Below, one piece after another: positions 29,630-39,625 of a DNA stretch of 54,337 bases. The position numbers and the translations under genes were made by a program. This stretch comes from Mesostigma viride (Eukaryota; Streptophyta; Mesostigmatophyceae; Mesostigmatales; Mesostigmataceae): contig RPFO01000666.1 of the NCBI GenBank assembly GCA_009746045.1, positions 15,001 to 69,337 of the forward strand. Direction: 5' to 3'. A model generated the notes under the pieces. That model saw only the letters and a list, made by a program, of their open reading frames with translations, searched no databases and was not told the origin of the DNA. Each line of letters starts with the position of its first letter. Positions within the stretch are counted from its first letter, which is position 1.

Positions 29630-30733
29630 ATGACCTCAGTGACAGCCCCAGAGCGGAATTTCATAGCAAAGCTCAAGCAAGAAGCCAGGGAGGGATGCAC
29701 CCCAAAGGAGGCCGCAACTGCGGTCCAGAAGATCCTAGGGGAGGGGCATTGGCTAGAGCGGATCCAGAAGCTCAATCCGGGGCGTGCCAAGAACGTCATG
29801 GACGTGTTGGAGAAAAGGGGGTTTGTCAGCGACTGGGATGGGGAGGAGGCCCTGGCCGATGTGCTAGCAGCGCAACTGGGGGAGGCTATTGCAGAGCCGG
29901 ATCCACCAGTGTCAGCAGGTGGGGTGGGAGCTGGGGGTGTTCCCCCTTCGGCAGGTGGAGGCGGAGGGGCGGGGCATGGTGGACCGGGCGCTGGCGAGGA
30001 GGATGGCGCCCCTGGGGCGATCGACCAGGATGTGGCGGACCTAGACCGGAACATAGGTCGGCTGCTGGGCACCGAGACGGGCTATGCAACGCCAGCGGGA
30101 GGGCTTCCATCCCGCCCGGGCAACGCCCGCACTGGCGGAGATATTGGCGACCTGATATCGGCCATGTCGAAGCTGCTGGACCAGGCAAAGACTCCAGCAA
30201 CTGCAAGCCCAGCCGCAGCGGCGACTGCTGGCAGGCTGGCGCGCACGAAGGGGGTGGCGCTGAGCGGGCATGCAGTGCCGGTCCTGGTGAGCAACATGCT
30301 GGAGGCGGTGCTGCCGGGGATGCTGGACTACGCAGAGAGCGTGGGGGGGAAGTCAATCCGTGCATCGTTAATGCTGACGATGCACGGCAGCTCAGCCAGC
30401 GGGGAGAGGAGGATGCTGCTCCTGCAGATGGCAGGAATTCTGGACACGATGGTGACAGAATTTGGCTACTGGGCCACGCCACGCTCCGAAGTAATTCTGG
30501 AGCTGGCAGCAGCCGAGTACCTGGCAAAGCTGATCACGGCATGCCAGCTGGTGGATGTGGGGTCGACGGGTTGGAAGGGGACTCCGTCGGCAATGCTGCC
30601 ATTCCAGGAGGGTGGAGCAATGCTGGCGTCTCCGGCGGTGCGGGCGGCGATGAGCATGGGGAAGCTGCAGCACAAGCTGGAGCAGGGTCCCGGCAAGAAG
30701 GGGCAGGGCGGCCCGTCCAACAACAACAAGTGA
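29630..30733 (+). CDS. gag: ORF1 (gag-like), intact, 367 codons
   Basis: ATG at 29630 (context CACCATGA), 117 bp after the TATA box. The protein has a helical N-terminal third (ERNFIAKLKQEAREG, then GRAKNVMDVLEKRGF and DWDGEEALADVLAAQ), a Gly/Pro-rich linker (about 95-135), and a helical C-terminal region with many Leu/Met residues (about 215-350), ending in a basic KKGQGG tail. There is no zinc knuckle, which is common in DIRS-group ORF1 proteins. The likely role is particle or RNA binding, by position and analogy only. This is the only unbroken ORF1 of the three copies. Confidence 0.8.
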   Translation: MTSVTAPERNFIAKLKQEAREGCTPKEAATAVQKILGEGHWLERIQKLNPGRAKNVMDVLEKRGFVSDWDGEEALADVLAAQLGEAIAEPDPPVSAGGVGAGGVPPSAGGGGGAGHGGPGAGEEDGAPGAIDQDVADLDRNIGRLLGTETGYATPAGGLPSRPGNARTGGDIGDLISAMSKLLDQAKTPATASPAAAATAGRLARTKGVALSGHAVPVLVSNMLEAVLPGMLDYAESVGGKSIRASLMLTMHGSSASGERRMLLLQMAGILDTMVTEFGYWATPRSEVILELAAAEYLAKLITACQLVDVGSTGWKGTPSAMLPFQEGGAMLASPAVRAAMSMGKLQHKLEQGPGKKGQGGPSNNNK

Positions 30734-30929
30734 GGGAGCGGTGCCTTCTTCCACTACCTCTTCCAGCACCCCTGCCACCTCGTGACTGGTGGCAGCAGGT
30801 ACGCTCAGGCCGTAGGCGCGATAGGATGAGTCGGGCTTTTAATGCTCGCACACTAGCCTGTCAGACGGTTAGGGCGTTAAACTGGATGGGGGGGGGGGGC
30901 GAGACCCGCCTGCTGTAGATTCTGCCCGT

Positions 30930-33095
30930 GTGCCCGGGCCTCTGCAGCAGGCGGCCCTAGATGGGATCGATGATGCTTGCAGGTCCTTTGTCCGCCGGAA
31001 CGGTGGTTCCGTAGCGGCAATGGCAGGATCTGTAGTGGATGGGGGTGAATATGCTGAAGGAGCCCCTTACGAGCCGTTAGTGGCCGCACGCTTGGCCTTG
31101 CCTGGTCCGGGGGAAGGTGGCCAAGTGGATGTGCTGAACTTACTACCCCCCTCTTGGGGAGCAATTTTGAATGATGAGAGTAGGATGGTACGGACGCTGA
31201 GCCCAGCAGAGCGGATCTTGCAGAAGTCGATGCGGATCTCGCGGGGGTGTAGCATGGAGGAGTTCGCGCGGGTTTGCACGGTGTGTGTGGAGAGGGGGAT
31301 TTTGGGTGGATTTTTTGAGGAGGAGCCGCCTATGGTGAACGGTACTTTTGGGGTCGGAAAGCCCGACGGCCGTATACGGCTGATTGTGGACAACCGGCGT
31401 GGCAACATGCCACTACCAGATCCTATGCCCGCTTTTTTACCACACCTTGGCGTGATTTGCGATTTGCCCACGCGCGCTGGGGAGGATGTTTTTGGGGGCG
31501 TATCAGATTTGGATTCGTACTACAACAGACTCCGCCTGCCAGTTTGGATGCGGCGGTACTGTGCGTGGATGCCGGTGTGGTCGGATCTGGTGGGCCTGAG
31601 TGGGGCTCGACGGAAGGTGTGGCCGTGGATGTTGTGCTGGCCAATGGGCAACAAGCTGGCCGTCGCCGTAGCCCAGTGTGTGCATCAGTCTGTGTTGTAC
31701 CGCTGTGGCCCCGAGCCGCCATTGGAGGCTAGTCGTGGGCTGAGCATCAACATGTCCGCGCTGATCCTGGTGGCGGAGGCCAACGAGGCGGGGGAGACCG
31801 TCCGGCTGACGCTGGAGGAGGACCCTGCTGCGCCCTTGGCGCCCGCGCCGTGCTTCGAATCTCGGCAGGATCTGGAAGGTATGCATGCTGTGACGATCGA
31901 TGACCTCCATTTCACCCACTGTGCGTCGGTGGATGGGGTGAATCAGCAGCTAGATCGTGTTCAGGCTGCCTACGCCGCTGTTGGGCTGGTGCAGAAGTCT
32001 GACAAGGTGGTACGGGCGACAGCAGAGCAGACTGGTGTGCAGGCGGTGGGTGTCATTCACCAAAGAGATGGTGACGTGGTGCCTGTTCCTGAGCGTGTGG
32101 TGGCAGTTATCGCTGCTACTCATAGAATCTTAGATCGCGGGTTTACATACTACCGCGAACTTAGTTCTGTGCTTGGGAAGTGGGTGTGGATGCATCTGCT
32201 GTGCCGCCCCATGCTTTCGGTGTGGTCTGAGACGTACCGGCTGCTAGCAGCAATGAATGCCTCCCTGCCTGGGCGCCGCTGGCGCCTCCCTGCGGGGGCC
32301 CGCCAGGAGCTTCAGGCGGCGATCGACCTGGCCCCCTTTTTGAGGGCGGCCAGGGCCCGGCCCCTTTCTGACCGGGTCGTCGCAAGTGATGCGAGCGGCT
32401 CCGGCGGTGGGGTGGTCTACAGGGACCTGCCTGGGGCCGATTGTGCCCGGCTGGCGACCCGGCGCGAAGCGCGGGGGTGGCGGACGACAGCTTTAATGTC
32501 TGGGGAGGACTGGGACCTGGAGCGCATGGAGGAGGGGGACTACAGCCTGCTGGATAGTGGCCACTGGCGAACGGCACTGTCCTACCGGTGGCGGGGGCAG
32601 CCTAACCACATCAACGTCAAGGAGGCGATTGCTGCGACACAGGGGGTCGAGTGGTCGTGCCGGACCAAGGCGTGTCGAGGTAAGCGAGTCGTCCGGCTCG
32701 TAGACTCCAGTGCTGTGGTGGGGGCGTTTGTCAGAGGGCGGTCGTCTTCCTACCGCCTCAACCAGCTGGTTCGGCGCTACTGCGCTCTGTCACTGGCTGG
32801 CGACACGCAGAGCCACTGGGTCTGGGTGGCTACCGACCACAACCCAGCTGACAAGGCCAGTCGGCGTGGCGCTTGGATTCCTGACTTGACCCGGTGTGGT
32901 GACGTGCATCCCAACCCTGGGCCTGAGGGGGCGCGACGCCCTCGGGACTTGGCACTTTTGGAAGGCACAGTCAACCCTGTGTCTACCTTGCCAGCGTACC
33001 GGCGTGCGGCGGCTGTCTACGTGGCGTGGGCGCCACCTGGCCCTGTCGACCCAGCTGACGCGGAAGCCATTTTCTGTGAGTGGATTTCTGCTGTC
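30930..33095 (+). pseudogene. pol: Pol polyprotein, copy 3, 5' part (RT, RNase H, 2A-like)
   Basis: Same start region as copy 1 (GTG codon 30930; preceded by the G12 run). RT and RNase H motifs are intact, and CGDVHPNPGP is encoded at 32895-32924. Reading stops at 33116 inside the inserted element, about 20 bp past the insertion point, early in the recombinase region. It has its own substitutions relative to copies 1 and 2, for example GPEPP for GPKPP near residue 261, so it is a distinct lineage from the other two pols. Confidence 0.88.
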
Positions 33096-33097
33096 TA

Positions 33098-33134
33098 CAG
33101 TACCAACCCGCGGTAACGCAACTAGTTACGCAAC
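33098..33134 (+). repeat. Left terminal inverted repeat (37 bp)
   Basis: Perfect reverse complement of 38331-38367. Internally it has two near-identical 9-mers (TAACGCAAC, TTACGCAAC) around TAG. Confidence 0.93.
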
Positions 33135-33342
33135 AATGGTACTTTCCACGGCGACCGATCGAATGTTTGTTGCGTAACTACCAAGGACCGATACGGCCCA
33201 AAGTGGTGGCGAATTTCGTACTTGAAGTTCCGCACGAGACAGACTGACTGACTTGTTACGAGCTGACCACCGGCCCAACACGTAATGTACCTACAGAAGT
33301 ACAGAACGTAAAAGGGGCCTGGCTGTGTAGTGTATACGTGCG

Positions 33343-34017
33343 AAGGTGGCCATGGCGGTGCGCGTTCCATGAAAACTTGCCTAATTTGTCGGCCGAAATG
33401 CAAAAAAGTTATGGAGATCGATGCTGTATGAAAGATACTCCAAAAGATGTTTTGTTGACGAAATATGCATTAGGTATGAAAGACCGCTGCCCTTCTTTAA
33501 CCCACGGTTGCGAGGGGGTCTGATTCGCAAATCTGGCCGCGATGAATATATTAGATTGGCTTCTTGCCAGAGTGATAGCCAAGATTCCTGGTATTGAACG
33601 ACGCAGAAGGGAGGGGTTTAAAGTGAGGAAATAGGAATCAAGCGAATTAGCTTTGATTTGTGGCCATTTCCGGTTTCCTTCGGAGGTAAAGTAAGCAGGC
33701 CTGCGCGAAGCGCATTCCAGCCTGCCATGGTTAACTCGCTTTCCTCGCGTGCCAGGCAGGTAATCAGGCCTGCTGCGGAAGGCTCTTTTTCTGCACCTCA
33801 TCTACCAATCTGTTTGCGCTTGAACAGTCCGTTATGGCTTGGTTTTAGCGTCATCTCCGGGATGTTCTTACCGTTTTGTTCGCCGTTTTGTTTCCTCGCC
33901 AAATTTCCCGCAGCTTTTGCTATTTTGACTAACGTTTCCGGTGGCGTGCTTGTAAGATTGTCGAGAACTGGCCAGGAAGACATTGATTTTGCTGCACGTG
34001 CTTCATTTATTTTTTAA
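33343..34017 (-). pseudogene. Possible decayed gene inside the 5.27-kb element
   Basis: Two overlapping minus-strand frames: 33983-33798 (61 residues, KIAKAAGNLARKQNG, PEMTLKP) and 33801-33409 (130 residues, ASRRPAYFTSEGNRKWP, then a third frame with LIYSSRPDLRIRPP). The ASRRP and YSSR-x-x-x-R-x-x-PP patterns are shared with the minus-strand relic at 826-1480, so some coding content was probably once conserved. No known family was recognised. Frames are broken, so any product is lost here. Confidence 0.4.
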
Positions 34018-34265
34018 AGTTTGTATTAGAGAGTCTATATTGCGTAGTCAGGAAACCGACCTGACCTGCCTGGTGGCGGCGTCCTTGTTCCAAGAAGCGT
34101 GCAAAAGACTGGTCAGTTTCTAGGCGTTATTGCTGTTATTAACGGCATTGCTACATTTTAATCAGATTTTACTTTTCTCAGCATGCCATCTGCAAATTTT
34201 GTGGTCCATGCCTTACATGCATTCAGGCGTGCTGAATGCCTTGTAATCCATAAGCCCCGTGCTTT
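34018..34265. other. Spacer inside the 5.27-kb element
   Basis: No gene or strong repeat. Confidence 0.4.
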
Positions 34266-34850
34266 GTGGATGGTGGTTGGACATTACTGTAGGAGGTGAT
34301 GGCGTATGTGCGTGGATGGTGCTTGAATGGTGGGGGGCTGCAGCAATGCGTGTGTGGATGGTGGTTGGATGGCGAGGGATTGCTGCCATGCATGCACTAA
34401 TGGTTGTTTGATGGTGGTGGGCTGCAGCCATGTGTGCGTGGATGATGGTTGGATGGTGGGGGGTTGCAGCCATGTGTTGTGCGTGGATGGTGGTTGGATT
34501 GTGGGGGGTTCAGCCATGCATGCGTGGATGGTGGTTGGATGGTGAGGTTTTGCTGCCATGCATGCGTGCCGATGGTGGTTTGATGGTGGGGGGTTGCAGC
34601 CATGTGTGCGTGGATGGTGGTTGGAAGATGGGGGGTTGCAGCCATGTGTGCGTGGATGGTGGTTGGATGGTGGGGGGTGCAGCCATGCATGCGTGGATGG
34701 TGGTTGGATGGTGGGGGGATGCTGCCATGCATGCATTAATGGTTGTTTGATGGTGGTGGGCTGCAGCCATGTGTGCGTGGATGATGGTTTGATAGTGGGG
34801 GGTTGCAGCCATGCGTGCGTGGATGGTAGTTGGATGATGGGGGTGTAGGG
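34266..34850 (+). repeat. Minisatellite, GGATGGTGGTTGGATGGTGG type, about 42 bp
   Basis: Around 13 units built from GGATGGTGGTTGGATGGTGG plus GGGTTGCAGCCATG and a TGCGTG spacer. The reverse complement of the same unit occurs at 35377-35535, so the two blocks form an inverted pair around the TTCAA array. Confidence 0.9.
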
Positions 34851-34959
34851 AGTCCTTGATGGTGGGGATGTAGGGACTTCTTGATACTTCTAAGTCATGG
34901 ATTATAATTAATGGATTAAAGTAAGCTTACTGATTAAATGAGACGAAATTTAGTTCAAT

Positions 34960-35330
34960 TGACAATTGACAATTGACAATTGAATTGACAATTCAATTGA
35001 CAATTCAATTGACAATTCAATTGACAACTCAATTGACAATTCAATTGACAACTCAATTGACAGTTCAATTGACAATTCAATTCAATCAATTCAATTCAAT
35101 TCAATTCAATTCAATTCAATTCAATTCAATTCAATTCAATTCAATTCAATTCAATTCAATTCAATTCAATTCAATTCAATTCAATTCAATTCAATTCAAT
35201 TCAATTCAATTCAATTCAATTCAATTCAATTCAATTCAATTCAATTCAATTCAATTCAATTCAAGTCAATTCAAGTCAGTTCAGTTCAATTCAATTCTAT
35301 TCAATTTAAATAATTCAATTCAACTTCGCA
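34960..35330 (+). repeat. TTCAA pentanucleotide microsatellite
   Basis: Begins with CAATTGACAATTGA-type units and passes into an almost pure TTCAA array (about 35063-35260), with decay at the right. A 121-residue frame through it is an artefact. Confidence 0.95.
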
Positions 35331-35376
35331 TAGTCTAGCCGTAAATTTCTTGGATCATGAACAATGGGCAGTTGCA

Positions 35377-35535
35377 ACCACCATCCATGCACGCATGGCT
35401 GCACCCCCCACCATCCCACCACCATCCACGCATGCATGGCTGCAACCCCCCACCATCCCACCACCATCCATGCACACATGGCAGCAAATCCTCACCATCC
35501 AACCACTATTTATCCACGCACGCTAGCTGCAGCCC
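35377..35535 (-). repeat. Inverted copy of the 34.3-34.8 kb minisatellite
   Basis: Four units of CCACCATCCATGCACGCATG / GCTGCAACCCCCCACCATCC, the reverse complement of the block at 34266-34850. Confidence 0.85.
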
Positions 35536-35556
35536 CCAACCATCCAACCATCACAA

Positions 35557-35570
35557 CCCTAAACCCTAAA
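35557..35570 (+). repeat. Two CCCTAAA telomere-type units
   Basis: CCCTAAACCCTAAA, the Arabidopsis-type telomere heptamer common in green plants and many algae. Two units could be chance. It supports, weakly, a green-lineage host. Confidence 0.4.
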
Positions 35571-36425
35571 CAGTTGTAAGCCCAGCTCAGCATCTTATAA
35601 TCCTCCTCCTCCTGGCTAAACTGTTTATTTTGACATGACATGGCCAGCATACTGACTGGCACATTATGCCCATGGTTTGTCACCAAGATTTTCTATCACC
35701 CGTATAAGCTTGAAAGCACCCTTGAAGCAGCCCATGGCCAAACAATCACGCAATATGAACGTAGCAAAAGAATAAATAACATCTATGAATGTTATTCAAC
35801 GCATTTAGCGTTAGAAACATGCACTACCACACCATGGTGTGGCATTTGCATGGTAAAAAAAGAGGGCTTTAGAGAGGGCCAGGCAACGGTCGAGAAAGAT
35901 CATCAAGGCTGAAAAGTGACAACGCCTCACAAGATTAAATTCATTTACAAACGTCAGGAAACCATGGGGGAACGATAAACCAGCCATACCTTGCATGGCT
36001 AACGTTACCTTGGCCCAGGCAGTGCCCGCAAAAGCGGCACTTTGCGGCACACAAGCTGTGATGTGACAGGGTGGTCAAAATCGTCACATCTTTACTGCCG
36101 CTGCCTATATTCAACGACGATGCATGATAACAAGTAATTAAATAAACCTAGACACCCGCCGGGTTGCGCCGTAAAGCACTTGTAGTAATCAATTCCGTCG
36201 AACCTGCCTGATCGCAGTTTTTCCCAGCAAGAACACTGACGGCACGTGGTAAATCGCATCCCCGCGAGCTAAAAATTGATCCGAATCATATTTGGGACGT
36301 ATAAGCTCTATTTCCTGAGTTTGGCCGGGAAATTCGTCCGCAAACGTACAGTAAATTGCAAGCACGGGTGCAAAGCCGCCATGGCTAAGTCGTGCATTTC
36401 CGAAACGCGCACGGTGCCAATTCAC
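35571..36425. other. Stretch without a recognised gene
   Basis: Contains one isolated 90-codon frame (35640-35912, plus strand; CTTTPWCGICMVKK) with no family resemblance. I do not call it a gene. Confidence 0.45.
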
Positions 36426-36835
36426 GCACTTCAGGTTGCACGGTGTGGTCGTGCGATTCTGAGAAGTGCGCACCCGGGGGGAAACCGGCCCCTTGCGCAC
36501 TCCCTAGTTACGCACTCCCTAGTAAAGTCGATAGATTGCGTACCTACACCTTTGGAAATGGCATTGTTTTCTTTCAAACGCACACTCCAGGTTGCGCGCG
36601 GTGTGGTTGTGCGATTCTGAGAAGTGCGCACCCGGGGGGAAACCGGCCCCTTGCGCACTCCCTAGTTACGCACTCCCTAGTAAAGTCGATAGATTGCGTA
36701 CCTACACCTTTGGAAATGGCATTGTTTTCTTTCAAACGCACACTCCAGGTTGCGCGCGGTGTGGTCGTGCGATTCTGAGAAGTGCGCACCCGGGGGAAAA
36801 CCGGCCCCTTGAGCACGCAAGTCGGTAGATTGCGT
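36426..36835 (+). repeat. 158-bp direct repeat, about 2.5 copies
   Basis: GTGCGATTCTGAGAAGTGCG occurs at 36451, 36609 and 36767, spaced 158 bp, with the intervening sequence nearly identical between the first two units. Confidence 0.9.
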
Positions 36836-37280
36836 ACCTTGGGAGACGGCATTATTAGTACTTACATATGTGTCAGAGACGGTATTAGTACATAAGTGTC
36901 AGATGAGGGTACACATGTATCGGCTTCGTTGTGGATCACGCCACTAAAATGACTAAATACAGTAAGATAAGCTTACATACCAAGCGCCGACACTTAGCGT
37001 GTGGCATGGCAGTACATAGACCGAAGTGGAGCGTGACCCACAACGACGTTGTGGGTCACGCCACCACATAGATGTAGATACCAAGCGCCGACACGGCGTG
37101 TGGCAGTAGACCGAAGTGGAGCGTGACCCACAACGACGTTGTGGGTCACGCCACTAGCTACATACCAACGACACTTAGCGTGTGGCAGACTGGTAGTAGA
37201 GCATGTACCGGGCTGTTTCTACTACATAATACACCCGGCGTGTACACCTGTGTACACCCGTAGTGTACACCCGTGTGCAC
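36836..37280. repeat. Palindrome-rich region with repeated GTGGGTCACGC hairpins
   Basis: Two perfect 31-nt palindromes (15-bp arms GCGTGACCCACAACG) at about 37029-37062 and 37121-37154, each preceded by an AAGCGCCGACAC / GCGTGTGGCAG block. A third partial block lies near 36930. Tandem duplication of a hairpin unit of about 92 bp. Confidence 0.8.
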
Positions 37281-37402
37281 CCACTTACAGGCGGACTTGT
37301 GGATGATCAATTATATTTGTTCCTTTTAAAAATGATGATTTAATGTTTATAAATTGCAAGCTAAGATCAAGTGATGATGTATTGTAATTGTTGTACTATC
37401 TC

Positions 37403-37484
37403 CGACAGGACAACAGCTATCTATCAATGACCGACAGGACAAACAGCTATCTATCATCATTGATAGATAGCTGTTGTCCTGTCG
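37403..37484. repeat. Inverted repeat GACAGGACAACAGCTATC
   Basis: The segment at 37405-37432 is nearly repeated at 37433-37458, then reads back in reverse complement to 37482, giving a long hairpin of about 27 bp with a duplicated arm. Confidence 0.75.
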
Positions 37485-38330
37485 TACGTACACGTGTATG
37501 TAGTATGTAATGCGTGCGCCGGACGAGGGTACACGCCGGTTCACGATGATCAAGTGTGAAAAATACGTACACCGCGCCCACAAATTTTTTGGTACATGCA
37601 CGTTATCAAAGAGACAACCAGCGCAGGCCAGAAATCGGGAGAATCCGGACCATGGTAGCTCGAGCCTGCCGTTATCTTTTCCGCGTTTTCGAGTCGTTCA
37701 GGATGATGAAGATGAATGGTGATGGAAATGTGTATCCTTGTGCATTGAAATTATGGCTGGCTTACGTGTGGAGCGACGTTATGCACGTCCGATCCACGAT
37801 TAGTACTTTACATATTAATGTGAGGATTTCGCACAAGCCATCGTCAATGATGCTATGCTTTCAGTACATATAAACAGTCCAAGCGAACACATTATATTTC
37901 ATGAGCCTGTCGGGCAAAATTAATTTTGGCGTGTATGCCAAATTTTAACACGTCGATATGCCATGGCGGACCTGGTACTACGTACTGTACGTACCGGTGG
38001 CAGCCCTTACGCACCTTTCGTAAATACGAGGAAGCCAGACGTAATAACTGAGGATCGATCAATTTCAGACTTCTGACTTCCGCCGCATCCTTTTTAACCG
38101 CAACGCGTCAGTTCATTATTGGCCCCTACATCGAGGGTACCCCATGTTTGTTGCGTTTCTCCCTCGTTGCGGAACCGCAAAATCGGTGAGTGCCTTTTGC
38201 GGAACTGGCTATGGCGATTCTTCCTGACCCCGTATCTTTCTGTAGACATAAGCTTTTACGCAACGGAAGGTGGCGTTGGGTAGCCCTACACTTCCTTCAT
38301 ATAAATACGTCATTTAATTTTTTTTGATTA
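37485..38330. other. Right part of the 5.27-kb element, no gene recognised
   Basis: Only short frames without motifs. About 38188-38215 (TTGCGGAACTGGCTATGGCG) resembles the block at 825-846. Confidence 0.45.
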
Positions 38331-38367
38331 GTTGCGTAACTAGTTGCGTTACCGCGGGTTGGTACTG
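38331..38367 (-). repeat. Right terminal inverted repeat (37 bp)
   Basis: Reverse complement of 33098-33134. Followed by the TA duplicate. Confidence 0.93.
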
Positions 38368-38999
38368 TACCATGCCAGGGGCGGGCGGGGGCGTACCTTA
38401 CATGCTATTTCACTGCCCTGTTGCTAGTTTCACGTCGACAGGTGCACTTGAGTGCGTTGATTATTATTGCTTTCCAGCAGTATTTACGCATTAGCGAGGC
38501 GCTAGGGCTGCGGGTTCGGGATGTGGCTCATCCCGGCCACCCCCTTCTCGAGCCAGGGCCCATGGTCGGTGCCCTTGTGCTGCGCAACCCCAAAACTGCG
38601 CAGGGGGCGGCCCAGCACGTCCTCGTCCGGGATCCACTTTCTTTGTGGCTCCTGCGACGTCTGACGGCTGGCCAGCCCCCGGAGGCACTCCTCTTTCGGG
38701 GCTTAACGTACAGCCAGGCTAGGCAGCAGTGGGAGGCTGTGCAGGCCCGCATGAGCATCCCAGGGATGTTTTCTTTTCACAGCCTCCGGCATGGGGGGGC
38801 GACGCACGACGCCATCGCTGGCGAGTCGCCGGAGGCCATCCAGCTGCGCGGCCGGTGGGCTTCGGCCCTCTCGGTCACGCGCTACATTGGCCCCCACCGC
38901 AGCCTCCTGGGGCGCGACATCCCACCCGCCCTCTGGGCTCAGGCCCTGGGTTTTGACCCAGCGGCGTTCCGGCGCCACTTCGGTGGCGTCGTGTTTTGA
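38368..38999 (+). pseudogene. pol: Pol 3' part, copy 3 (tyrosine recombinase)
   Basis: Continuation of the pol interrupted at 33097. Compared with copy 1, 135 bp (22341-22475 there) are deleted and replaced by CA at 38401, which shifts the frame. The open frame from 38421 (TTG codon) covers the catalytic core: YLRISEALGL, HSLRHGG, GRWASALSVTRYI. It gives the true C-terminus of the family, FRRHFGGVVF, ending at TGA 38997-38999, which copies 1 and 2 have lost. Confidence 0.88.
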
Positions 39000-39196
39000 C
39001 GTCCTCCTGTTTTTATCTCTCGTCTTTTAGCTATCAACTGACCTCACCCTTGTGTGGGAGGTCAGGGGGGAAATGGTTTAACTAACCCGAGGGTGAACCT
39101 GGGTTGGGACAAAGTACCCCCATAGCTAGGTAGTTTTAAGTTTTCTTTTTTGCATGTCCTACGTATTTTTCGGCTGTTAGCCATGTAAGGAGATGT
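39000..39196 (+). other. Pol 3' untranslated region of copy 3
   Basis: Non-coding, between the pol stop and B1. Contains an imperfect hairpin (GACCTCACCCTTGTGTGGGAGGTC, arms GACCTC) at about 39041-39064, a possible RNA structure. Confidence 0.45.
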
Positions 39197-39393
39197 GGGT
39201 AGAGCAGGGGCACAGCTGCTGTGGGCTGGCCCTGCACATTCACATAGTGTGCTCACCCTAGCATACAGATGGCCGTGTTGCCATCTGGTAGACATGTCTG
39301 TGTTATTCCACCGTATAGAGCTAGCACACATATTGTAATAAATTTGATGTTTTGTGGTGATGCATGCAAAGCAAGGCAAGGCCAGAAATGGAT
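39197..39393 (+). repeat. B1 split direct repeat
   Basis: Starts GGGTAGAGCAGGGGCACAGC and runs to AGAA-ATGGAT. Exact copy 429 bp downstream (B2). Contains TGTAATAAA at 39334-39342, which offers both the green-algal TGTAA and the AATAAA polyadenylation signals. The B1-A2 junction is AGAA-ATGGAT-TTGG, the sequence expected at a circle junction. Confidence 0.85.
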
Positions 39394-39601
39394 TTGGTGA
39401 GCTATGCTCATTTTATCTATGACTAACCTGCTGAGCGGAGAATGCAACGCCGTATAGCACCAAAGGAAAAAATAATTTTAGAAAAAAATATTTTTTGTGC
39501 TGGCACCCGTACCCCAGCCACCCAGGTAGGGGTTGGCTGGAGAGGTGGTTGCTATAAAGGGTGGGCTTCCATTCTAGGGAAGCAGGTTGTTTCTTTTGCC
39601 T
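39388..39601 (+). repeat. A2 split direct repeat with core ATGGAT
   Basis: Copy of A1 (TTGGTGAGC to TTTTGCCT), including TATAAA (39553-39558). It is followed by a short ACCCACCCACCC linker. Confidence 0.87.
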
Positions 39602-39625
39602 CCCACCCACCCACCCTGGCAAAAG

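Larger units (their letters stand above)
33098..38367. mobile_element. 5.27-kb inverted-repeat DNA element with TA target duplication, nested in pol
   Basis: Both ends carry a perfect 37-bp inverted repeat beginning CAGTACCAACCCGCGGTAAC. The dinucleotide TA flanks it (33096-33097 and 38368-38369), and joining the flanks recreates the pol sequence GTCTACCATGCC of copies 1 and 2. TA duplication plus CAGT ends suggest the Tc1/mariner/IS630 group, but the element is long, GC-poor, full of minisatellites and lacks a recognisable DDE transposase. I treat it as non-autonomous or of uncertain superfamily. Confidence 0.88.

Noticed and set aside
35640-35912. 90-codon frame in the 5.27-kb element
   Set aside because: Isolated, no recognised motif, no support from a second copy.
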